DNA of 64,000 bases from NCBI GenBank assembly GCA_009763385.1, contig CM019826.1, positions 66,401,864-66,465,863 on the forward strand, read 5' to 3'. Position numbers and translations under genes: made by a program. The notes under the pieces are model-generated. The model was not told where the DNA came from and did not search any database. It saw only the letters and a program-made list of their open reading frames with translations. Origin of the DNA: Coix lacryma-jobi var. lacryma-jobi (lineage: Eukaryota > Streptophyta > Magnoliopsida > Poales > Poaceae). Each line of letters opens with the position of its first letter. The stretch's first letter is position 1. Positions 44,312 through 54,191 of the stretch are shown piece after piece.

Positions 44312-44866
44312 TTGAATTTTACCACTCCCACATATATGCAGGCATCAACAGTGTTCAAGAAGGGTCTACCCAAATTAAGGCACATCTTTCCTATTTCCCA
44401 TATCTAGTATTATGAAATCAGTAGGAACATAGGAGCCTCTAATATGAACAGGTAAATCATTAACTATTCCTTCTACATAGCAAGTGGATTGATCAGCTAG
44501 CACAACATAGGCAGATGTGGATGACATGGGTGGAAAGAATGAGTTTTCATAAAATCTTTAGATAAATGTTCACACTCGATCCTAAATCACACATGGCATT
44601 TTTAAAGACTTCACCAAAGATTGAGCATCTAATTATGGGACTACCAGGATCACCCTTTTTAACAGTCATGGTTTGATCTTTATAATAGTTAAAAATTTTA
44701 TTTCAACCATATTTGCAGTTTCCATGTCAGGTTTAGCAGGAATTTTGCCAGTTTCAAAAGATGGTATGATAGCAGCAATTTGAGCTAATTGGGTTTCTAA
44801 CATCTATTAAAGCTAAGTTGATTTTTCAGAGCAGATGAGAAATCTTCCAATTTAGCATTTATATTC
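44312..44866 (-). pseudogene. E protease remnant
   Basis: Minus-strand reading includes KKGDPGSPIIRCSIFG, then NAMCDLGSSVNI with the retropepsin-type D-L-G-S-S at about 44590-44573. Further pieces are AYVVLADQSTCYVEGIVNDL and FIILDMGN. These are typical of Athila proteases. A 3-base-class loss right after the active site and other shifts break it. Confidence 0.72.
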
Positions 44867-45905
44867 TCAAGGCTTTATCATTCGCATTAATTTCTTATTC
44901 AAAAATTCAGTAGTTCTACCTTGTGAGTAAACTAAATTCTTTAAGAATGAGAACATCAGAATTATGAAAATTAGAGCGAGGGAATGATTGTTACCTTGAG
45001 AGTTTGCAGGCTGATTCCATCCTTGATTCTGTTGACGGAAACCGTTACTGTTGTTGATGAAGTTCAAATCTTCATGTAGCTCGGGGCAGTGGGTCCCAGA
45101 ATGTCCGGTTTCTCCACAGACTTCACAAGTCATGTAGGATTCCAGAGATTGGACACTCTCTTGTTGGTTCATCTTCTCACAGCTGTCCAGCTTCTTTGCC
45201 AGCAGGTCCATCTTGGCCACGATCATGTCGGCCTCCTTAAGGGAATGCATACCTCGCTTACGGGGCTGTAGTCTCTCGTCATTCCATCCTTGGTTCGACA
45301 CCATCTTCTCTATGAGAGCCTTAGCATCTGCAACATTCAGAGAAAAGAATGCACCGCCGGAGGCGGCATCCAAATGGCTTCTAGAGAGTGGGGTTAGGCC
45401 ATGGTAGAAGTTCTGGATCAATAGCCAGTCCTCCATACCATGGTGCGGACAAGCAGCGACGTACTCTTGCAACCTCTCCCAAGCTTCGTGAATAGATTCC
45501 TCGGCTTGTTGCGTAAAGCTGGAGATTTTGTTGCGAAGCGTTTGTCTTGCCCATCGGAAAGAATTTAGCGAGAAAAGCATTGGAACACTTGTCCCATGTG
45601 TCTACAGCGTTGCGATCGGTATAGAACCATTGCTTCGCTTTTCCTAGCAAAGAGAACGGAAAGAGACGAAGACGGATGGCTTCTTGGGTTATCCCCTTAA
45701 TGGTGAAGGTGCCGCAAATCTCCAAGAATTGTTGGAGGTGAGCATTGGCATCCTCATGAGCCTTGCCACAGAACGGGCTAGCTTGGACCATCGTGATCAG
45801 AGCCGGTTTCAACTCAAAATTGAGGTTGGCATCGATCACGTCTGGTCCTATCGCTACATTAGCGCCAGAAGGAGCAGAAAAATCACGAATGGTCTTGTTG
45901 GCCAT
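44867..45905 (-). pseudogene. gag: E gag
   Basis: Starts MANKTIRDFSAPSGANVAIGP at 45905. The retrotransposon gag block follows: FELKPALITMVQASPFCGK, DANAHLQQFLEICGTF, RLRLFPFSLLGKAKQWFY, CSNAFLAKFFPMGKTN. A shift near 45540 leads to QAEESIHEAWERLQEYVAACPHHGMEDWLLIQNFYHGL. A CCHC knuckle CEVCGETGHSGTHC lies at about 45130-45090, and a Gln/Asn-rich tail (QQNQGWNQPANSQGNN) follows. This matches Athila-type gag in order and spacing. One frameshift and a late change of frame prevent a full product. Confidence 0.87.
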
Positions 45906-46062
45906 CGTGAAGATAGAATGAGATAAGAAGAAAGAAGTTGAAGAAGATGAAGGAAAAAGATAAGAAGAACTAAAGAAAGAAAGAATGAGGTAAGATGGGA
46001 TTCGCTAAGCGGAGCTTAAGCGAAGATAAATTCGACACGGACTCAACCGATACACCGATTGC

Positions 46063-46081
46063 CTTCCCCGCAACGGCGCCA
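46063..46081 (-). other. E primer binding site (tRNA-Asp type)
   Basis: Minus strand TGGCGCCGTTGCGGGGAAG, eight bases inside the LTR. It corresponds to the complement of tRNA-Asp, TGGCGCCGTTGCCGGGG, with one C missing. This primer is typical of Athila. Confidence 0.83.
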
Positions 46082-46089
46082 GAAATGCT

Positions 46090-48060
46090 TGTTGGTAGTT
46101 CTTAGCTTCACTAATGATAGTGCTAGGCAACTATCCCCGGTAACGGCCCAGGAATGCTTGTTGGCACTTGCTACGTTTACTAGGAGTAGACTATGAGTCT
46201 ATCCCCGGCAACGGCTCAGAAATGCTTGAAGCAAGACCGGTCACTATACCTAAAGGAGTGGAGCTAAAGCAGCTATCTACTAATGCCAAGCGGGGTTGTC
46301 AATCCCGATACTAGTAGGAGCTAGGTAGCGAGAATGCAATCTACCAGGAGGAGATTCTGCAAGCGCACAGAACTATCGTAGTAGCACTTCGCCTGGGAGT
46401 ACCAGGTGTCGATTTATTTGATCCCAAGGGAAGGCTAGGGTGGTGTATGAGTTGAGTCAAGGAGGGGATGAGAGTCGAAGAAATAAGAAAAAGGAAAAGG
46501 GGAGAGGGAAGAGAAGGGATGGAAGGCTAGAAAGAATATATGGATGGCTAGGTAAGGATGAAATGGATGGCTATGGTAAGGTGGATGGATAGGTAGATAG
46601 AGGGTAACTAAGGGTAACTAACTAATAACTACTGATAACTAATCCTAGATAACTACAAGCAAGATAACTACGAAGCGAGATAGTTACGAAGCAGGGCAGG
46701 CAAAAGACAACAAAGCAACTAAGTTGAGTATAGTTTTATTCCTATCTTGTCAAGTATCGAGGCGTACTAGCCTTTACCACTTACTTAGGTTGAACGCTAG
46801 CACAACGAGCCTTACTGTTAAACTGGGCCAACTACGTGGTGGAATTCAAGGCGCACAGGGCTGTCACCACCTGCTTGCTACCACAGCTATCCGGGGTCCA
46901 GCCGTATCTGAAGGTAAGTCTCTATAACTAAGCACCACGCTTAACTATATTCTAACTATCTCTACCCTAGCTTTGAATAGAGACACCCTTGCGGACGTCA
47001 GAGCAAATACTTGACTTAATAAGATAAACACTAAACTAACTAAGCAACCTATTGGCAAAGATCAAACACTAAGCTCACTAGAGATTAACTACTATGGCTA
47101 AGTGAATTGATCTGTAGGATAGCTAGGCACTCAAGCAATCAATCAAGTATACCACTCAATACTGATAAGTAGAATAAAGTAATACTTGAAATGATAAACT
47201 AGAATATAGTAAGTGCTTGAGTAACAAGAGCAAAACCCGAACTGGAGATGAAGGAAGACTCTTCCAGCTCCAGAACCGATCACTCGCACGCCTCTACTCT
47301 TGAGCTAACCCTTGAGCAGCGCTACCGCGAGGGCGAAGATGCCTTGCTCTACTAGCTACCTACTTGCCTAAGCTCTCTGAGCTTCTAACCTAACTCTCAC
47401 TTGCTTCTCTTGCTTGTGTGTTGCTCTGGGATGGTAATGTGTGATGGACTGGTGTTGGTACAATGAAGAGGTGCCTCCAGGGGGGTATTTATAGCCCAAA
47501 TGAGTGAGGGGGGTTCTTATAGTGGGCAGCCAACCGACCTAGGGTTAGGTCAGGTGGCGGGCGCCACCTCGTACTGGCGGCCGCCAGCTCCTGGCCGTTG
47601 GATGAACCGCCTCTGCTTCAACGGCATCCAGGTGGTTGTCCAAGGCGGTTTGGAGGTCGGTTGCATGTCCTAGCAACCGACATTCAGCCTTGATCCACGC
47701 CACTCCTCCCTGAGCCGTCCGATGCCACTGACCTAGTGACCAAGGGCCAGGATTTGGCCTTAGGGAGGTAACACGGATCGGTGACATGGCAGGGGGTGAC
47801 ACTTGGGCCAACCCAAGTGGCGGGCGCCACTTAGAGGTGGCAGGCGCCACACCCTTAGGCCCATTTGGGCCCTGCTGAGTGGGCTTGGCCTCTGGTGGGT
47901 CCATATGTCCAAATTTGGTTCAAATCCTACATTCAAATAGAATTCTATGGACATGTGGAATTTGGTTAGTTTGAAACCTATTTGACTACATTTCATGCCT
48001 TTTTGGTGGACTTTACGGTCAAATGTTGATGGTAAAACAGGTGTTTAAGGACCGTCAACA
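46090..48060 (-). repeat. E 5' LTR
   Basis: 1971 bp, ends TGTTGG...CAACA on the plus strand. Same relic primer blocks (46135-46165, 46203-46230) and four GC hairpins. It lacks about 22 bases holding one hairpin that is present in the other LTR. Confidence 0.93.
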
Positions 48061-48065
48061 TTGAG

Positions 48066-48963
48066 CAGTCGGTTCACCGTTCTCAGGATCTCATGATCAG
48101 GCAATTGCTCGGAGTCATGACGACCCGGGTCCTTCGCACCCAGGTACTCAAAGCCAAAGTTGGCTCGCTGTTGAAGAGGATGGATGCGGCGTGCGATGAA
48201 GTCTTGGACGATGGTGTACCCGTTCAATCCACCAAGCTTCAACCCTTCTATCATATCAACGAAGGGTTGGACAGCCTCTACCTCAACGGCGGTAATCTTG
48301 TCCTTCCATTCCCGGCACTTCCGTGGAGGCCATCCATCATGACGGCGAAGGGCTGGCGAAGGTTGGCCATATAAAACCACCCGACAGCCCAATCCCGACA
48401 GACTCCGACAACTCTACAACTATGTATTGACTAGCTACCTCTAGTCTAAGCTGGATGCTAGCCCCTCCGACTACCTCTACGCTAGCATCGCTGGGTTGAC
48501 ACTTTACCCAGAAGAAATAGCGAAAGAGAGTAAAGGAAGGGCAGATACCCAGAAAAGCTTCACACAGATGAGTAAAAATTGCAATGTGGAAGCAAGCGTT
48601 GGGAGTGATATGGGTGAGAGTCAAACCATAGTAATGGAGCAACCCTCGTAGGAAATCAGACGTCGGAAGTCCCAATCCCCGCTCTACGAAGGACTTGAAC
48701 ATGACTATCTCCGTGGGGTTGGGGGCGGGAGCGCGATGATCCGTCGGTACCCTCCATCCATCAAGCGGCTGTGCTCGGAGAAGTCCTAGCTGCGCCAAGT
48801 ACGCTAGCTCCGTCTGCCTGGTATCCGGCATTTTCCACGCCAAGACATCAGTAGGCGGGCAAGGATGACGCGGTCTCCCAGTAGTGGTGATCCTAGGCTT
48901 CTTCTTCTTCGCCGTAGTTTGCCTTTTGGGACCCATGTTGGTGACGAGAGATTTTTTGCGCAT
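48066..48963 (-). pseudogene. Antisense gene of element C, 5' part (Transposase_28-like domain)
   Basis: ATG at 48963 or, more usual for the family, 48936 (MGPKRQTTAKKKKPR). The domain follows: AYLAQLGLLRAQPLDGWRVPTD, EIVMFKSFVERGLGLPTSDFLRGLLHYYGLTLTHITPNACFHIAIFTHLCEAFLGICPSF, then RYFFWVKCQ. The frame runs to 48337. Beyond it is the mid-region (HDGWPPRKCREWKDKITAVEVEAVQPFVDMIEGLKLGGLNGYTIVQDFIARRIHPLQQRA, about 48330-48140). It is cut at 48065 by E. Like its relative in F it is transcribed against the retrotransposon. Role unknown. Confidence 0.8.
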
Positions 48964-48966
48964 CAA

Positions 48967-50340
48967 CTGAGGATTTGGCTAGAGGATTTCTAGCTCTGCA
49001 AGCAATGGTTTGATGAAAGCGTGAGGAAAATACAGGCTCGACGGCGGCTTATTATAGATCTGTTTCGGTAACCGTTCATCTTTTCCAGATGGCGTTATGA
49101 AACCGTTCAAAACCCTAATGGCTGGGAGAACGTTTCGGACGGCGTCAGCAGCAGTGAACAGGCATACAACAAACAGACAAGCTTCCTTCTTTCACAAGAC
49201 ACATTTAGTACTCGGAGAACAAGACAGAGGACTCGAAAAATATTCCAAGTACCCGGATCTTATTTATTATTACTCAGAATTATAACAGAGATACATGGCA
49301 ACATCTTGAGATACAGCAATTACCAGCACAAGTACAATCAGGATGTAAAACGCTACTCTAGTGTCATCAAGGTACAGAGCCTTGATGCTTATTGCACCAA
49401 GGACTGGGTTCAGTGAGACGCAGTAAAGCAGACACAGAACCTTGGGTAGACACATGAGCCTTTTCAGTGCCTCCCAAGGTGGGTCTCAGGCACCACCCCA
49501 ATGCTCAAGGAACTCCGGGGAAGACCATCACCCTCGCCGCCCTTTTGACAACCTATGACTCCAAGGTTATCTACGAGTGGTAGTCACAAGAGTTCTTTTA
49601 GGCGCACCTCTGTATCCCTCTGCTCGCGACCACTTGGAAACCACCCTGGCGGATGGTCCTTTCACAAGAGTTCTTCTAGGCACCTCATCTATTTTACAGA
49701 AGGAAGCCGCCCGAGGGCTCGGCCATCTCAACTACTAATGCTACAATATTTATGGAACTAAGAGAAGTTCTACACTGTGCCACATGTGAAGCCTGGCACT
49801 GGTGATTGATTCTCATGCACACTTCAAGAGGAAGATGACAAAGTTTGCAGTTGCAGAACAAGACAAAAATCATTAATGCGTATAGCTAGAACAGTCATTG
49901 AGCAGTTATTGCTGACTTCACAGTAATTTTAATTCAGTGGGGGGTGATAAGGGATGTTTGTTGAAAACATTCCCACCTAAAGCTGAATATCTATTACTCA
50001 AATGGAGTAGGCAAAGAATTGGTGGCATGTTCTGACTCCTTAAAACCTTTATGGATTACCCGGTCCTGTTTTAGAAGATCCCAAGCACCGACTACTTTAG
50101 TACTCAGAACTTAGGCTCGGGGCTGCAGGGTATAATCTATAAAGAAAATGTTTTTTCTTATTCAAGAATTACTCAAAAAAGGCTTCAAATCCTCAAAGTT
50201 ATTATAAATAACAAGAGGCTCGGGGGCTACACCCTATGGGTGCACTTTTTGGAAAAAGTGCACGCCATGGAAATTCTTTAACTTCGGAGCACTTCAAGAT
50301 TTCTCAAGACATTACTCGGAGATTCTCAAGAAGAAATGAC
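48967..50340. other. Non-coding 3' region of element C and promoter side of its antisense gene
   Basis: A minus-strand TATA-like TATAATAA lies at 49057-49050, about 90 bases before the antisense ATG. Plus-strand polypurine-like AGGCTCGGGGCT (50113-50124) and GAGGCTCGGGGGCT (50215-50228) precede the true tract at 52504-52519. A perfect 11-bp stem hairpin GTGCACTTTTT-GG-AAAAAGTGCAC is at 50240-50263. No coding frame is supported. Confidence 0.6.
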
Positions 50341-50744
50341 TGCGGATACATGGGTGTATGCCTAGTCTCTGAGTGATGAGTGATTGTCAACGGGTTTGAT
50401 CGCAGGGTCTTTGGCTTGTGTTGTGCAGGTGCCGAGCACGGAGACAGTGATCGAGGGCAAGGTGAAGGTCAAGTTGAGATGGGTCGTGCCGACGGACCGG
50501 GTGCGGTGAAGGATGGGCGTGCCGTGCGGCGGACGTGCCATGCCGATGAACCGAGCGGTGAAGGGCGGACGTGAGGCTTGGACTGAGGGACCAGAGTGCC
50601 TGAGGATCAGCTGTGGTGGCTGGCAGCCTGGGACAGCGACAAGTGAGGACTTGCGGGGCACGGTGTTGCTCGGGTCGAGGACGTGGGGACACATGTCGAT
50701 GGACGGGGTGCACGGGCGCTGCATCCCCTCTACAGCTTCAGTTT

Positions 50745-51045
50745 GGTGGTAGAGCCAGAGAAAAACCATCAGATGGACGGTTTCCAGGTTTGGGCCTCAA
50801 AACCTGGGCGTGGACGGTTTCCGAGTTTGGCCACAAAACTCGGGCTGAGGGTTTCCGAGTTTGGCCACAAAACTCGGGCTGAGGATGGTTTCCAGGTTTA
50901 GGCCTCAACACCTGGGCGCTGCGGGTTTCTGAGTTTGGGCCACAAAACTCAGGCGTTGGACTTGGAGGCTGGTTTCCCGGTTTGGCCTCAAAACCGGGGG
51001 ATAGCTGGAAAAGGCTGGTTTCCCGGTTTGGCCACAAAACCGGGG
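50745..51045 (+). repeat. Hairpin array in solo LTR D
   Basis: Eight hairpins in reverse order relative to X/Y on the plus strand. Stems GGTGG, CCAGG/CCTGG, CCGAG/CTCGG twice, CCAGG (loop variant), CTGAG/CTCAG, CCCGG/CCGGG twice. Loops are GGGCCTC or GGCCAC types. Confidence 0.9.
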
Positions 51046-51825
51046 GTGCAGAGCGAGGGCGGCACGTGGCGGCAATCGGAAGGTTGCGTGGAGGCAACGC
51101 GGACGAGTTGTGCGGACGTGGCCGTCGGATACACCTACCACCGAGTTGGTCCAGAATAACCCTAGGGTTTAGCTGGCTCGCTCTGTAATTAGAATAGAGG
51201 GGGTAGAGTAGGAATTGTACTTAGACTAGAATTAGGATAAGTAGTCGGGGAGACACCCTCCTCCCTTATCTCAGTTAGTCATCTCAGTCATTTGCTCTTT
51301 CGCACTTAGGGTTTCCTGCTCTCCCATCCCCTGCTGTAGCTAGCTGAGATCCGCAGAGAGACTTGCCTCTGTGTACTGTTGATTGTGAGGAAGTGAGACC
51401 GTAATCTCACGATTGCAGTGCAGATCGATGACTTGATTCGTGTTTTGATTCGTGTTCTTCGCGTTCTTCATTTCTTCACGATTTTCCCGTCACTCGATCT
51501 CTCTCTCCCATGCGTCTTTGCGAAATCCGTTTGAATAAACTTGTTCGTATTTGAAAGGAGATCATTTCCACCGAAGGAATTCATGTATCTCCCTACGAGC
51601 AAGTAGATCAAGTTGATTTCGTTTCGTGGCACTTTTTCCGTTCATCCCACTTCCCTTTTGATTTCCCGGTGATTTGGTTGTTTTGAGCGGATAATTTCTT
51701 GGGGATAGTCTCCTAACTACCCCGTGATCATCTTCTCCAAGTTTGGGAACTTGAGATTTTGATTTGGATCGGATTTGGAGAGATTTGGGAGAGGGGCGAT
51801 CAAAATCGCCCTCTCTGCAGGGGCC

Positions 51826-52090
51826 GCGGACAGTCCGCCACTTGGCCTGCGGACTGTCCGGGCGTCGGGGTCCGACCGAGCAGTGGTCGCGCAGCCTTGA
51901 CTGTTCTTGCCTCGGGTGACCGACGGACAGTCCGCAGGTCAAAGTCGCGGACAGTCCGCGAGTCGTCCAGCAAGGTTCAGCAACCTTGCTGTTTTTGGTT
52001 TTTCTGCCGGCGGACAGTCTGCTAGTGAACCGCGACAGCCCGGCGGTAACCGCGGACAGTCCGGACCCCAGGGCCGGACAGTCCGGGAAT
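51826..52090 (+). repeat. GGACAGTCC palindrome cluster in solo LTR D
   Basis: About seven sites, for example GCGGACAGTCCGC at 51826-51838, then near 51849, 51923, 51946, 52009, 52048 and 52072. They occupy the position where X and Y carry GTCCGGTC-type sites. Confidence 0.85.
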
Positions 52091-52503
52091 TGCCTGAGTC
52101 TTCCGGTTTAGTGTGTTTGCTCTCCGGCTTGTTCGCTTAGTTTCCGGACTTTCTCGTGGCCCTGTAGTTGACCAAGGAACCTCTCTAGGTATCTTTGCTA
52201 ACTTGTTAGCATATAGGTATTTAGGAGTTTCTCGACGTAGCCGTCTATCTACTTCTGGGACTTGGTTTTGGGGTGTGTTCGAGCCGGAATTTTTGGAGTT
52301 TGGTTTGCTTCTTCTTGGTGGTGCTCCGCTGTGATCTTAGGGATCATCCACCCTCTTCCAAGGGTCGTGAGCATCACGGTTTTGGTCGCCGTTTCTTGGG
52401 GTTGATTTTGGGACATTTGGCCAAAGTTTCTGAGAAGAATTTTGAGCTCCCATTCACCCCCCCTCTGGTCGCCTTGCTAGTGCTTTCTCGGTCCTTCAAT
52501 GAC

Positions 52504-52519
52504 GAAGAGCTCGGGGGCT
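52504..52519 (+). other. C polypurine tract
   Basis: GAAGAGCTCGGGGGCT immediately before the 3' LTR start TGACAGACC and immediately after the target duplication of solo LTR D. Confidence 0.8.
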
Positions 52520-52949
52520 TGACAGACCAGGATGTCTGAGATATCATCAGTTGATGATTACTCCGACTAATCCCGGGCGGCACCTGAGATCCGAAGACTT
52601 GTTACGAAGTGTACTCGGATTAGGACACTCGTTGTAACTTAGTCGAGTTCTTAAAGGAAGTCTTGTAATTAGAATAGGACTCCTCTGTTGTAACCGACTA
52701 GGACTCGGTCTGCGCTATGCTTCACCCGGATATATAAGGGGAAGCAGGTGCGGGCTCCGAGGACCGAACATTGAATCATAATCATACACAAGGCATACGC
52801 CGCACTGGACGTAAGGTATTACGCTATCTAGCGGCCTGAACCAGTATAAATCGTTGTCCCTGTGTACTCGCTGAGTCCTACGAACGCCGATCCCCACCGA
52901 ACTCGTCTGAGATTACTCAAGACGAGTTGCCGGTTAACAAACACCGACA
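52520..52949 (+). repeat. C 3' LTR
   Basis: 430 bp, TGACAGACC ... AACACCGACA, TATA at about 52731. Compared by eye with 30824-31256 it has about 14 substitutions and one 3-bp gap. Confidence 0.92.
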
Positions 52950-52954
52950 ATCAC

Positions 52955-54187
52955 CGATGATGAAGGATCGGTCTTTCACGTTGCGGTTGTAGTAGCGGCG
53001 AACTCCTTCGAGATACTTGGCGGTGCGGAGGCAAGATGCCAGGCGCTCCTCTTCTAGGCGGTCGAGGTCGTCGCGGCGAGCCTGGTCGGAGGCTTCCTCG
53101 TCGTAGTTCTCAACGCACGGGGAGCGGAAGACGACGTCAGCGGGGATGATGGCTTCGGAGCCGAAGACCATGAAGTATGGCGAAACGTTGGTGCTGCGGC
53201 TGGGTTGAGTCCGGAGACCCCAGAGTACGGATGGGAGCTTGCGCATCCAGCGACCAGGGTGCTTCTCGTCTTTCTGGTAGAGGCATTTCTTCAGGGCGTC
53301 GAGGATCATGCCGTTGGCACGTTCGGCCTGGCCGTTGGCTCGAGGATGGGCGACGGAGACATACTTGACGAGGATGTCGTGGCCTTCGCAGAAGTCCCAG
53401 AAGACGTTGCCGGTGAAGTTGGAGTCGAGGTCGGTGATGATGGAGTTGGGGAGAACAAAGTGGTGAATTATTTCGTCGATGAAGGAGACAGCGTTTTCGG
53501 TGGTCGCCTTGGTGATTGGTTTTGCTTCGATCCATTTGGAGACTTTGTCGACGGCGACATAGATCCACTTGAAGCTTCCCGGAGCTGTCCGTAAAGGGCT
53601 GATCATGTCGAGTCCCCAGCAGGCGAAGGGCCACGAGGCTGGGATCACTTGGAGTTCTTGTGCAGGAATGTGGCTTTGCTTGGCGAAGAATTGGCACCTC
53701 TCACAGGTGCGGACGTGTTGTTCAGCATCAGCGACCGCTGAAGGCCAGTAGAACCCTACGCGAAAGGATTTATGTACCAATGTCTTTGCAGCCGCGTGGT
53801 TCCCACATTCGCCGGCGTGGATGTCGAAGAGGATTTCGAGGCCATCTTCTCTGGAGACGCATTTTTGGAGCACTTCGTTTCTGGAGTTCTTACGCATGAG
53901 CGCGGCATCGACCAGTACATAATTGTTGACGTGGCGAATAAGGCGCTCGCCTTCCATCTTGTCTGCAGGGACAAGGTTTTTGGAGAGATACTTGATGAAG
54001 TCCTCGTGCCAATCGGGCGATGCGGTGGAAGTAGTGCCCACTAGTTGTCCAGTCAACGGCATCGTGGCGTCCATCGGTGATGTGGAGCTCGAGTGGTCGG
54101 CGATGGAGGGTTCTGTCAAGTCGTGAATAAATACGCCAGCGGGAGCCAGAGATCTCGATGATGCCATCTTGGATAACTCATCGGCCG
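52955..54187 (-). pseudogene. pol: F integrase region of pol
   Basis: An uninterrupted minus-strand frame from just after the stop at 54191-54189 to the C insertion. It contains the linker, the zinc-binding region (CGNHAA ... HVRTCERCQFFAKQSHIP, about 53810-53680) and the integrase core with GLDMISPL, IITDLDSNFTG and HPRANGQAERANGM, so D, D and E are all present although the usual Asn-Gly after the second Asp reads Leu-Asp. Then comes the family's C-terminal module (ARRDDLDRLEEERLASCLRTAKYLEGVRRYYN, DRSFIIGD). It is continued at 30823-30642. Confidence 0.9.
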
Positions 54188-54191
54188 CCTA

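Larger units (their letters stand above)
40337..48060 (-). mobile_element. Element E: non-autonomous Athila-like Ty3/gypsy element
   Basis: Perfect target duplication TTGAG (40332-40336 and 48061-48065). LTRs at 40337-42332 and 46090-48060 start TGTTGG on the plus strand and end CCGTCAACA. The minus-strand order is 5' LTR, tRNA-Asp-type primer site, gag (45905-44867), a protease remnant (near 44600), a short basic-acidic frame, a 1.7-kb AT-rich stretch and a PPT. Internal length is 3.8 kb; no RT, RNase H or integrase is seen on either strand. It must have used enzymes made elsewhere. It lies inside the antisense gene of C. Confidence 0.9.
50341..52498 (+). mobile_element. Solo LTR D of a Sirevirus-like copia element
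   Basis: 2158 bp, TGCGGATACATGG ... GGTCCTTCA, with a perfect target duplication ATGAC (50336-50340 and 52499-52503). It contains the hairpin array (50745-51045), GGACAGTCC palindromes (51826-52090) and the C-rich end. The first 900 bases match X/Y LTRs in reverse; the second half differs, which marks a different subfamily closer to LTR A'. No internal sequence: recombination between two LTRs removed it. It is inserted directly against the polypurine tract of C. Confidence 0.93.
30824..52949 (+). mobile_element. Element C: Tat-type Ty3/gypsy retrotransposon, plus strand, with nested E and D
   Basis: LTRs at 30824-31256 and 52520-52949. By eye they show about 14 base differences and one 3-bp gap. 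The target duplication is GTCAC/ATCAC. The order is primer site, gag, PR, RT, RNase H, integrase (to 37396), then a gene on the opposite strand (48963 to 38191, split by E) and a polypurine tract. Removing E (7.7 kb) and solo LTR D (2.2 kb) leaves about 12.2 kb. It interrupts the integrase end of F. Protein sequence and primer site show it is the same general lineage as F, though clearly a different family. Confidence 0.92.

Noticed and set aside
53205..53594. Plus-strand open frame opposite the F integrase
   Set aside because: Shadow of the conserved minus-strand integrase frame.
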